A DNA stretch of 64,000 bases from Tigriopus japonicus. Its lineage: Eukaryota; Arthropoda; Copepoda; Harpacticoida; Harpacticidae. The translations under genes were made by a program, and so were the position numbers. Where the stretch lies: positions 8,841,699 through 8,905,698 of the forward strand of contig CM021320.1 in the NCBI GenBank assembly GCA_010645155.1, in the 5' to 3' direction. A model generated the notes under the pieces. That model was not told the origin of the DNA and did not search any database. It saw only the letters and a program-made list of their open reading frames with translations. Shown here piece by piece: positions 34,147-44,950 of this stretch; positions within the stretch are counted from its first letter, which is position 1, and each line of letters opens with the position of its first letter.

Positions 34147-36959
34147 TTATGAGAGGGAACTGAGGGTCAAGGAGGACATGTTCTGGACGCCACGATTGTC
34201 GGAGACTTCATCGGCAAGCGCGTACAAGATATCTAAAAGGAGTTCTTTGGAGAGATTTCTGATCCGAGGCAACTTGGCCACTTTTGGGAAATGCCGTGTG
34301 ATTAGGTTTAGGGCGTATTTCTTCATATCATGGGCTTGGCTCTTGTCCGCAGCTTCCAGGATCTGGATCACGTTCTCAAACGTGACATTACGCTCCAGGT
34401 TGTGCTTGCAAAACACTTGCAAACGGTTGTTGGAAAAGATGTAGAAATGAGGGGCGGAGAACAGGTACAAAGAGTCTTCGGGAGGCATTGTGACATCCCC
34501 GTAATACACATATCGAAGGAGGCTATGGAAACTTTGTCGCGAGGGCACAGTTTCACCAATGGAGATGTTGACCGTGTTGGTGATAGGCTTGAAAGAGCGG
34601 AACATCCCCTCAAAATAAGCACTTCGTGCCGCTAAGATCGCCTTATGACTGGGCACCAGATAATTGTCCAAGGACAGCATCACATCCGAGAACTCCTCGG
34701 CCGTTTTGGAGAACAGAAATCGCTTGAGATCTTCTTTCAGAGACGTTCTCGTGGCATTGGGTTCGAGCATCCCAGGAATAATCGGAACCGAGTCGGCTTG
34801 TAATGAGTTTCTCGGGTTGGGCGTCTGCTTTCGCCGGATAATCTCCACCATCAGGCTCTGGTCCAAGGTTTCAAACTCCCGACTCATGATGATCTCCTTG
34901 AAATTGGACTCCTTGATGATGAACTTGAGACAATGGCCTTCAATGAAATGAAGCTGAAGATGCGAGGCATTCTTCAAGGCGACCAGGACGTTCTTCAAAT
35001 TAATCGAGTTCTCGATGTAAAGTAAACAGAGTTGTTCCAATCGATGCATTTGAAGCTTGACAGCCAACGTATAGACCTGCATCATGACCAATACCACGTC
35101 ATTAGACGCGGCTAATTGACGTTGGTTGTACGTGGGGTCGATTTGATCGGTATAGATGAAATCCAGTATCAACTTGAACGCATGAGCGTTGAAATCCGGG
35201 AAATGAACGGTCAAAACAGAATCGCCTTCCTCGGCGTGTAGAGTTCTAGCCTCACGAATCCGTTCCAATAAATAACAAGATCGAGCCACAACCAAGGCTG
35301 TATGGGCTAGAACCTCTTCCCGATTCGGCCCGATCACGAACTTGATATCGCTGAACTGCTGACTTTGCAAAAGCCTTCCAAAGTCCTCTTGGAGAGTGCA
35401 TTTGGGAAAGGCCGACAACTGGAAGCGGTACATCTCGCCCAATCGGATACTATCCTCTACCGTTCCACCAAAGATATACATGGCATCTTTGACCACAGCT
35501 GCGGCATGGAACAATCGACCCGTTGGGATCTGGGAATCCGGCGAAGGGCTCACCAACGACCACGTCTGCGAGTCCAAATCGAACGCGTGCAAATCATTAG
35601 GCAGGACATTATCAGCCCAACCCCCAAACACAAACAGCCTCCGATCGAAGGCCACCATGGTGTGGCCATAACGTCGATTCGGCGGTAAAGGTGTGTCGCG
35701 TAGAATATGCTCCGTACTAATTCGGCTCCAAGTCTGTGAAGGGAAATGGAACTGGAACAACGAGTTGGTGATCTTGGCCCCGGATTGACCGCTGAACACG
35801 AACATGGAATCGTGGGCCACAGCCACGGGAAAATTGCAACACGTTGGCGGCGACTCGCCCGTATATTGGACCTCCTCCCATACCCTAGGACCTTCGCCGG
35901 ACAACGAGATCTGCCACATGTCATTCAACCGAGCATTACCATCATAGCCTATAAAAAAAAAAAAAAAGATTCTTCTGTGAGCATATCCAAGGATTTTGAC
36001 AAAGGGCTTGGCCAGTTCTTATGTCAACGGGATGATCGATGTCCACCTTTTTTGATCGAGCCAGGGCTTGGTGGACCTCATGGAATACGCTCTTTAATGT
36101 CAAGATCGATTCCATGAATTTGTCAAGCGCTTTTCAATCTCAGGCCAAGACAGGTCCAAAAGTTTCTTTCTTAATGGAAAATCTAGCTTAAAGAGGGCTG
36201 CGTACTCATTCATTTTGCGCCTAAACATCGCATTTAAAAATGGTGGGACAAAACTGGGCTTCAACGCACTATCAATCGTTCTATCATGGTCAATTATTCC
36301 TTTTCTTAATCCACCTTACCCGCAAACACGACTAATTTTCCTCGGTAAACCGCAGTTCCATGGGCCGATCGGGGCACCGGTCGGGCGGTTCCCGACGGTC
36401 GCCACTCCACCCATTGCATGCTCTTGAATTTATACTCCCACAAATCGTTGCGATTGCTCAAATTGGAATTGGAATGGATGTCGCCCGTGTAGCCGCCAAA
36501 GACGTACATGGCCCCATCGTGCACTACGGCACTATGATGGTATCGAGGAGCGGGTCGGATGCCCGTACTTAGAGCCCGTTGCCAAGATTTCTCCTTGACG
36601 TCAAAACTGAGAAGGTCATTGAGCATGGATCGGCCGTTATCTCCGCCAAACACGTACACAAAGTCGTTGTGCGCGACCACGGTGTGTTTGGAGCGGCGAG
36701 CGCCCACGAATTCGTCGCAATCGGGCATCTTTTGCCACCGATTGACCGTCTCGAAGGGCCCGAAGTCGAGCGTGAGCGAGCCGCTCTCTTCCTCCATGGA
36801 GCAAGAGGAGGAGGACCAAGACGAGGAGGCCGCCTTCTCGTCCAAGCCAGGCAAATGAGATTGATGATGATGATGGTGGGGGGCGCGACTGCGGGAGGAG
36901 GAGGAGGAGGAGGAGGAAAGGCCAGTGACCATGTTGGCGTCGGCTGCGTCGGCGGCCAT
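34147..36959 (-). CDS. LZTR1: Leucine-zipper-like transcriptional regulator 1
   Basis: This is a kelch-BTB adaptor of CUL3 ubiquitin ligase that controls RAS-family GTPases such as RIT1 on Golgi and endosomal membranes. Two exons (36959-36320, 35948-34147), joined in phase 1 inside [14 protein letters not shown], give 813 residues (human 840). A Ser/His-rich N-terminal stretch precedes six kelch-type blades ([55 protein letters not shown] and others). Two BTB-BACK units follow: the first from [21 protein letters not shown], the second from [20 protein letters not shown], with [21 protein letters not shown]. The intron is 371 bases. The coding start is the ATG before AADAADAN, in a GC-rich, repeat-prone stretch. 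Confidence 0.94.
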
Positions 36960-39019
36960 GGCCAGACCAAATTGGATTCGATGGGTTCCTTGGATGACTC
37001 CGGTGGTGAGTGATGGTGTTTCTCGATACAGCACTCTAGTGTTTACTTTTTGAGATGTCAAACTCAGGGTGGTGGTGTGCAGTGCTCTCAGATTTGGGTA
37101 ATGTATTACCAAATCTAGGTAATTTTGGACCCCCTTCTGGTATAAACATTCCTGTGTTGGTAAATTACCAAAATCGCTAATTTTCGGTAATTTTGAGGCT
37201 AGACTCCTAAATAGCAACGCTGAAGGAGGGGTGGACACGAACTCCGATTTTTGAAAAAATGGTATGAGGCCGAGACTATATATTTGACACAACGTCATTT
37301 ATTCCTTATTAATAACTAAGACTGTTGAACATGGGTCTTGAATGAATTCAGTCATACTTTTTGTGTTAATATTGATTGACTAATTGTTCTTCACCTTAAT
37401 TTTAGAGGTCCCAGCACTCCTTTTACTCGTCTCATGAACTTTTGACATTCAGCTCTCCAAAGGATTTTAGTCCTCTTAACAATCAGGAAAATACACGTAC
37501 ATAGATAGAATCTTACTTCACCCATTACTCCAACTTCTGTGAAACAATACTAAACAGAAGTATCTGTGGTGGTATCTGGAGGGTTACTCCTCTTCCATCC
37601 TCGTCAACACCTCCACAACGCAGGAACCATTTCCATAAGATAATGAAGGAACGAGAATAGTCTCATTTTGAAACAAGATGGAGTCCAAGTCGGAGATGTT
37701 GTTGGCTGTAACTATTGAAGGGCACTTTTGATGGTTCTGGAACAGATCAGCCATCTGATCCGGATTGGCATTGGAACAAAGGCAATCACTACGTCTTTGG
37801 GACAAAATGAGTGAAAAACATGAGGATTAAATCCTGGATTGTGGATTTGATTGAAAAGGTTCCCAAGTCTTGGGGCTCAAGAAGGTCAGGACCATGCAGT
37901 ACCGGGGCTAAGGGTCCTTCAGGACCAGAGGATCATGTCTTATCATTGCAGGGATAGGCTCTACACGCTTGATTGATCTTCTTAGATCCCTTTGTCCAAA
38001 GAATTAACAATCAGATTGTGCGAAAAAATCCACACAATTCAACCTTGATGGGAGCATTTCATTCTTTGGGCTTTGAGAGGGTCCATGTAATCCGGGTTAG
38101 ACTGTCAGATCACCAATTTGGGCAGACTGACTTGAAAGGCAAATCAAAATATTGAGCCTATCCATTGCTGCAACCTGATGTCTCAAAGTCATCTTGATTG
38201 TTCTTCATTTGATCGAATTCTTGACACTGAAGACTTCTTCTTTCTCTGTTCTACAAATAAATACCTTAATGCAAACGCAAATACCTCTTGAAAAGGGATT
38301 AAGAACCAAATTTCCCCCACAAAATGTCACCCGGATCTAAACAGGAAGTTTTATCGCACTCATTCATTACACAACTTGAACAACTTAAAAATATTTTACC
38401 TGTCCTTGGATTATTCTGAACCCGAAGAGACACAACCATACAATAAAAGAAATTCGAAGATGGACCACTATTTTTAGAGCATGAAGTTATGCCAAGGTGA
38501 CACAACCACCAGTAGACAACCTATAACAACCTTGATTTCATACGAAGTTTGGCATATGTTAACACTGTACTAAGATTGGTAAAAGAAAGTTTATAAAGAA
38601 ATTCCCAAAACAAAATACCATACCAAGTTATACTTTGATGTTGGTAGATTCTTAATCCACTTTGCTTTCATTAGAATCAGGTCTGAATAAAAATATATTT
38701 TAGGTTTTGTAATTTCTTTAAAATTCAAACTTTCCGCTCATTTTAGGCCTAGAGGTTTAGAGGTTTTTTAACGCTTCACGATGGGTGACTGTGATGAAAA
38801 AATGTCTCCGCTTCTTGCTCTTCATTACAATTTGAAATTCAAACTTCAATGATGAAAATGAAAAGAAAATGTCAAAACACATGGTGTTTCAATGGTTCCA
38901 TCTTAATCATGGTCATTGATGCAAGCGCATTCCGCAATCGGTACCATTTTGGCACATTGGTATTCACCCCCGGTTTTGGTCACGTTTTGTTTATGACTTT
39001 TGTATATTCAATGAGCAAT
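36960..39019. other. Gene-poor repeat-bearing stretch upstream of LZTR1
   Basis: Near 37090-37210 there are several inverted GGTAATTTT/AAATTACC words that can pair. At 37227-37252 a 26-base segment is the exact reverse complement of 39345-39370, the visible end of an inserted element. On the minus strand, open segments at 37584-37805 and 38400-38521 have some exon-like features (the second lies between a TTATAG acceptor and a GTAAAA donor) but do not assemble into a gene I can support. Confidence 0.4.
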
Positions 39020-39866
39020 GCGGGAGGAGGTTTGAGTGATCTCTTCAAAAATCATATCGCGGGCGGATGAAAGAAGAGAAAAGGCTTGTTTGGCAACAGT
39101 GGGTGGCTCGTGAGAATTTGGGCAGTTTAAGGGTTTTCGCAATTTACAGACCGCCCTTGTGAATTAGATNNNNNNNNNNNNNNNNNNNNNNNNNNNNNNN
39201 NNNNNNNNNNNNNNNNNNNNNNNNNNNNNNNNNNNNNNNNNNNNNNNNNNNNNNNNNNNNNNNNNNNNNNNNNNNNNNNNNNNNNNNNNNNNNNNNNNNN
39301 NNNNNNNNNNNNNNNNNNNNNNNNNNNNNNNNNNNNNNNNNNNNAAAAATCGGAGTTCGTGTCCACCCCTTTCAGGGGTTCCTGATTAGATGCCATGAAA
39401 AATGTCGAATTGCAAGTTTGAACACCTTTGGTTAGGATTTGGAAAAAATGCACTTTATTTGCTCGTTCTTGCACGAGGAAATTCTCAACAAAAGGCCACT
39501 TTTTTGGGTAAGTTCAAGTGTAAGTGATGTTATAAGCACTAATTTGTATTGTAAAGCTCCAAAACAATCAAGGTACCAAACAAAATGCCGTGTTTTGTAC
39601 GTGTTTCTCTTCAATATCAAAGGTCTTTTTTAAGTGCTTGCCTTTTTTTAATCAAAAGAATAATTTTGCAAATTCTTACAAAACCGAGAGTCAAAATGTC
39701 CAAACTTTCAATTCGACATTTTTTGTAGCATCTAAGTCATAAGGGCGGTCTGTAAAACGCGAAAACCCTTGCACTGACCAAAATCTTACATTGACGAACA
39801 AGCCTTTTCTCTTCTTTCATCCGCCCGCGATACAATTTTTGAAGAGATCACTTAAACCTCCCCCTG
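39020..39866. mobile_element. Long-TIR non-autonomous DNA transposon, copy A (interrupted)
   Basis: This copy is the inverted counterpart of the complete element at 44323-44950. The ends are (G)CGGGAGGAGGTTTGAGTG on the left and AAACCTCCCCCTGC on the right. Each end carries about 160 bp of inverted repeat that includes CGGGCGGAT, GAAGAGAAAAGGCTTGTT and ACAGACCGCCCTT. The copy is interrupted at 39170-39384 by a second element and a run of N. Confidence 0.78.
39163..39391. mobile_element. Nested insertion inside copy A, mostly hidden by a gap
   Basis: ATTAGAT occurs just before the gap (39163-39169) and again at 39385-39391, and the complete sister copy has it only once. The sequence between is therefore an insertion with a 7- or 8-base target duplication. 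Only its right end is readable; reversed it starts CAGGAACCCCTGAAAGGGG. N occupies 39170-39344. The TSD length and CAG start fit a hAT-type element, which is an inference. Confidence 0.6.
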
Positions 39867-40231
39867 CATACCTCAATGTGTTAGGCTTTTGCAAAGTGCC
39901 TTTTTGTGAACTTCCCAAGAACCTCTGAATTTCTCTGGAGTGTAATGCTCTTGATGAGAATGCGATCTCCAGAAGAAGCAAATCAATTGTACCTGTCTGC
40001 CAATGAGTGCTCCCACCTATATCGGCCCTAACTATCTTCTGATCTGGGAGGCGACTCATTTGCAGCACTACATAAATCACAAATACCCCTCTCCCTAGCA
40101 ACACTTCGTGATAGCTCAGAGCTTGCACTCGTCATTCCCTAATTGAGAACTGGGGATCGCGCCTCTGTGAGGGTTTTTGTTTCAAACGTTTTCCAGTAAA
40201 TACTGGTTGTTTTTCTGTATTTTTAGGTATG

Positions 40232-40280
40232 TTTAGGTTAGGTTAGGCTTAGTTAGGTTAGGTTAAGTTTAAGTTTAAGT
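40232..40280 (+). repeat. Interstitial TTAGG-like telomeric repeat
   Basis: A short run of TTAGGTTAGGTTAGG with degenerate neighbours (TTAAG, CTTAG) over about 50 bases. TTAGG is the ancestral arthropod telomere unit. The run is short and imperfect, so it is an interstitial trace, not a telomere. Confidence 0.6.
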
Positions 40281-40524
40281 GTCTTGCTTTGTGATAGTGA
40301 TTGTCCATCTTTTGTTGAAAGCAACATTGTTTTTATCATTGGGGTTGTTTAAGGGCATTTTTCTCTTCGTAGAATGCTAAAAAATCTTCTTTGTATCTTT
40401 TTTTCAACATTTTACAGTCTTCTTTTGGCTTTAAAACCTCAATTAAGTGCTAAAAACAAAGGCAGAGAAGAACATTCATATCATTGTACAAAGGGAAGAA
40501 TGTCCTAGAACTATCCCAATATAG

Positions 40525-41580
40525 GTGCAATCTTTTGTCTGAATATATAAATCAATACAATGAAAAACCAGGTCTATGATGCTAAAATGGGATAATATTT
40601 GGTTCGGAGACAATTGGATAGGGACAAACAGCATTGTTTAATAAATGTGACCGTCATTTAAAGAAAGTAGCACATCTGTTTAATTGACCTTCAATAGAGA
40701 CCTATGATACAATCACCAAAACATGAAAATTGTGTTAATTACAATTCCTTTGATGGAGGATAAACTAAAAAAAATGAAAATTGTGAAAATGTACTTTCCA
40801 ACATTGTGATTTTAGTATTTAGTTTAGTTTAAGTTTCTTATAGTATTAGCACCATGATATATTGGAAAAAAACACGATATAAATTTGGTGTTGCCCCCTC
40901 AAATAAACCACATCTCCTACGCCTATGATGAATTGGGCAAGGAACAAAAGCAAAGAGCAAAAATCTGAACTTTTCAAAAGATAATTGTTTGAAACAACTT
41001 AGTTTTCTCAAAATTTAAATTGAATAGAAATTAGACAAATTATGAAATAGAATGACTAATTGCTTGCTCGTCCATGTCCCATGTCTGTCTCGTCGCAACA
41101 ATTTGTAGACTTCAATATACTTTTTCTGTGCAAATTGGTACACCCATCTTGAGACTATCAAATGAGAAAGTTAGCCTTGTTCTTCATGAAAACGAATCAA
41201 AATATGTCCTTTGTAGCCATAACTTGTAGACATAACTTAATGTTTTTAGGCAATATGTAAGGATAACCTTTGCAGGATCTGTTGCTTCATTTTTGTTGGT
41301 TTCCAACTTGTGCTTTTTTACATATGAGAGGCTAATAATTTAGCAATGATTCGTTCTTAATGCAACTAAAATAAAAAAGATAAGTTCTTGATAATAATTG
41401 CAAATTTGTGCAATATTTTGTCTGAAAATATAAATCAAGATCCTGGTGTGCAATGCCATTTTCATAATGTGCTATCATGTGGTTTGAGAACAATTGAGTA
41501 GAAACAAAAAGCATTTGATAATTAATGCGAACTTCATTTACAGTAAGAAGCACGGTTGTTACATTAACCCTCAATGAATT
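40525..41580 (+). repeat. Two diverged direct copies of a dispersed repeat
   Basis: About 40525-40700 and 41409-41580 align through blocks such as GTGCAAT.TTTTGTCTGA.AATATAAATCAA, ACAATTG.(A)TAG..ACAAA.AGCATT and an AAGTAGCAC-like segment, in the same order and at similar distances. Identity outside the blocks is low. No coding capacity or ends were defined. Confidence 0.5.
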
Positions 41581-42335
41581 GAGATTTGTTGACAAGCCTC
41601 CAACGAGGGCAGCTGACGAGCGGATTTTTGTAAACATGAGCTGTGCGCTTGCCAATCGACGTTCACGATTCAATCGAAAAAAGCGACCTCAAGCGGCATT
41701 TATGGCATGACCTGTGGTGTAAAAAAGAGAAATTCCGAAAATACGCTCTTCACTCTGCTAAGTTTGAATGCCTCTGGTACATCCTCTGTGATTTGTAATT
41801 GGCAGCAGTTAACAGCAAATTGTTACTTATTGTTTCAAAAAACAGTCTTAAATTTTAAGGACATCAAGATTTTTGCCTCGTTTTGAAGTTATTACACGTT
41901 TAAAACGTCAACTTCAGTTTCAAAAGTAGTCACCCTCTACATATGAGGAAGGAGAAAAAAGGGAAAAGGAGAAGGCAAGTGGGGCCGTCAACCAAATCAG
42001 AGCGACCAATTTCAGACCTTAAAAAACGAGTTGGGGAAGGTTTCAGACTAGTGGACTTTTAAACACCGTTGTGACAAACCAATGCAATTTTGGTGCATTA
42101 CAAGTACACAGCATTTGAAGTTAGAATAAATGGCTCTAGAATGAAACGAAAAGCAAACACCAAATACTGATAAAACTTGCATAAAAAGCGAAAGAAGTTA
42201 CCACATAGACCGGGTCTCTTTCTTGTGTGTACACACCACGTTTTGAATCGTGAACGTCATAAACGAAAAACCTTGTGATCCCGTGGAGGTCCTTTCAGAA
42301 CAAAAAAACTCGGCCGACTTCCATCCATCAAGGAC

Positions 42336-42763
42336 ATGGCTGATCACGATTCTCCGCCTGTATCCCCGCCCCTACCTCAACCACCGCCAGCACCAATTGT
42401 GGACAAAACTGTAGGTAAATTGTTTCGAGTTCTCTCTCAAATCAAATTCCCATCTCGCCAATCCCTCATTTTTCACGAGTTGTCCGTCTGTTCTTTTGAT
42501 TGCAGCCCGAACATTCGAGCCTGTTGGCCCGTGGTGACGTGGCAGCGGGGGTAGAAGCGGTGCGGGTCCTGGGCCTGCTTCTAGCCAATCCTCATGAGCC
42601 CGATCGAATGGCTCGGGGCCAGCAATTGGTCCAAGCCGCCAGATTGGCGGCGGATATCACGCGCTCCGTGGCCGAACACGAGCCCTCGGCCATGTCCAAC
42701 ATTGAAGCGGAAAGTGCCGCATCACTGGCATCCCTCGCCGAAAATCTCTTGTCAATGTTTTGA
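42336..42763 (+). CDS. Small alanine-rich helical protein
   Basis: Two exons (42336-42410, 42506-42763), joined in phase 0, give 110 residues. Residues 1-25 are proline-rich (PPVSPPLPQPPPAP). The rest is a run of probable amphipathic helices rich in Ala and Leu (VAAGVEAVRVLGLLLA, LVQAARLAADITRSVAEHE, AASLASLAENLLSMF). GC content is higher than the flanks and the splice sites are good (GT/GCAG), so the gene is likely real. No signal peptide or membrane segment is evident. I do not recognise the family; size and helix pattern resemble small subunits of multiprotein complexes, which is only an impression. Confidence 0.6.
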
Positions 42764-44322
42764 GCCGAGAGCTCTCTCTCTCTCGCTCTCGCTCTCTGAA
42801 CCCATGAAGGATTAGTCGAAAATTACGTTTGAGAAAAATTTCCTAGGCGTACATTTTTTTATTTTTATTTTTTTAATCAGGACGGTAAGGGCTTTAATTT
42901 CATTGAGGGCGACGAATTGCTCCAAGGTTTTAATGATACATGACTCAAAAAGGGCATATTTTTTCTCCTGATTAAAAAAAAATAACCAATATATGGCTTG
43001 GAACTTTTCATAAAACGTTGTTTTCGACTTTAACTCCTTGAAACGTAAACACTACCTCATCAATTTCTCTCTCTCTGTGTCCGCCTCTTGATGTCAAGTT
43101 TGTCCGTCAGTCAGATGCGATGACATAAAAATTTAAGACTCGACTAATTTTGAATGTTAAGTGCAAAATAAAATTGCATTATAAATTTTAATAGAAGCTA
43201 GAAAATTGACCACCAGGGAGCATGACCGAACTTAGAGACAAGTCATCGCATTCAAACGGACGCTCCTTGACAGGGTCCTAGTGATACAAATTTTGGTTCT
43301 TTAGTGTGATTCATTGTTCCAAAATTGCTTCTCGTATGCCCCTAAAGGATCCAGGTATTGGCAAATGTTGGTTCATTGCAATAAATTGCACCAAAGTAAA
43401 GGAAAAAGTGGTGATAAAGTCCATCATCTTGCTTTGACCACTTTTGTAGTACGTTCGTCATTTCTAAAATTTCGAAACCTCTACGACGCCATGTGCTGAC
43501 ATACATCGCAAGTGATATCGACGTGAAATACCCTAGGTATTTATGCACACATCAGAAGCATCTCGAAACAATAAAAAAACGAGAGAAGAGACATCATGAG
43601 ACATCACCTACGCTAGAAGTCCAACGAAGAAAACTAACGATGAAACCATACCGATTTTATAGGACATTCCAACCAATATCAATTGTGAACCCTTCGAAAA
43701 AACAGATGAATCAGCCATGTCCAAGTTTATCGTAAAAAAATCACTCTTTTTCACGGATTTTCAGAGGATTTTTGAATTTGGTTGTCTTTCTTTTTTTGGA
43801 GAATTCAAAATTGGAAATAAGTATCTTTGTTTAAAATAAGTATACTTTTGAGACGAAATAAATATATGAAAACTACACTTGAGATATCCTTAAATCCACT
43901 TGATAATTTTGAAATCATTTTAACTTAAACAAGATTACATCTTGAAGAATGCTTGCCTCTGTTAACTCTAATGCCAAAACATTCACACAAACATGTAAAT
44001 CACGAAATAACAAAGGTCTTCTTTGGCAATGGATAGAATACTTGGGTGCCCGTTTCTATTTCCCTGTCTCCATGAACACATTATTCAAGAAAATCAAGAT
44101 TGCTGAGACTGGGAATGTCTCTCAAGATCTTGGAAAGAACATTTGAATTCCATTTAAATTTCCTCATCCTCGTTGATTCGATTGAGGGAAGCAACAGGAA
44201 AGTCAGCTAAGAGAGACACTCGGTACTTCATAGTTGGAGTTACCCTGAAGTAATCTCCCAATCGTTGGATTCAAACGGCTTTTAGAGTTAGACTAAATTT
44301 TTGGCCTCAACCAATCAGGCAT
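42764..44322. other. Non-coding stretch right of the small gene
   Basis: A CT-dinucleotide run at about 42772-42797 follows the stop codon. The rest is AT-rich with no supported feature. Confidence 0.4.
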
Positions 44323-44950
44323 GCAGGGGTAGGTTTAAGTGATCTCTTCAAAAATTGTATCGCGGGCGGATAAAAGAAGAGAAAAGGCTTGTTCGTCAAT
44401 GTAAGATTTTGGTCAGTGCAAGGGTTTTCGCGTTTTACAGACCGCCCTTATGACTTAGATGCTACAAAAAATGTCGAATTGAAAGTTTGGACATTTTGAC
44501 TCTCGGTTTTGTAAGAATTTGCAAAATTATTCTTTTGATTAAAAAATGGCAAGCACTTAAAAAAGACCTTTGATATTGAAGAGAAACACGTACAAAACAC
44601 GGCATTTTGTTTGGTACCTTGATGGTTTTGGAGCTTTACAATACAAATTAGTGCTTATAACATCACTTACACTTGTACTCACCCAAAAAAAGTGGCCTTT
44701 TGTTGAGAATTTTCTCGTGCAAGAACGAGCAAATAAAGTGTGCATTTTTTCCAAAATCCTAACCAAAGGTGTTCAAACTTGCAATTCGACATTTTTCATG
44801 GCATCTAATTCACAAGGGCGGTCTGTAAATTGCGAAAACCCTTAAACTGCCCAAATTCTCACGAGCCACCCACTGTTGCCAAACAAGCCTTCTCTTCTTT
44901 CATCCGCCAGCGATAAGATTTTTGAAGAGACCACTCAAACCTCCCCCTGC
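44323..44950. mobile_element. Long-TIR non-autonomous DNA transposon, copy B (complete)
   Basis: A 628-bp element whose ends are inverted repeats of about 160 bp: the left end GCAGGGGTAGGTTTAAGTG pairs with the right end CACTCAAACCTCCCCCTGC, and the match continues through GATCTCTTCAAAAAT, CGGGCGGAT, AAGGCTTGTT and ACAGACCGCCCTT. The interior is AT-rich with no transposase. Copy A at 39020-39866 is inverted relative to this one. Both copies are flanked by AT on each side, so a 2-bp target duplication or a slightly longer end is possible. Confidence 0.82.

Larger units (their letters stand above)
39867..42335. other. Gene-poor AT-rich stretch
   Basis: Apart from the telomere-like run and the diverged repeat pair, nothing was seen. 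Short open stretches (for example 39817-40128 minus, 41525-41710 plus) have no protein-like character. Confidence 0.4.

Noticed and set aside
37584..38521. Minus-strand segments at 37584-37805 and 38400-38521 as exons of one cysteine-rich membrane protein
   Set aside because: Phases do not join the pieces into a continuous frame, and no family is recognisable.
44570..44845. Plus-strand frame of 91 codons inside the long-TIR element
   Set aside because: It has no transposase-like motif. The frame overlaps the terminal inverted repeat and is not kept in the other copy.
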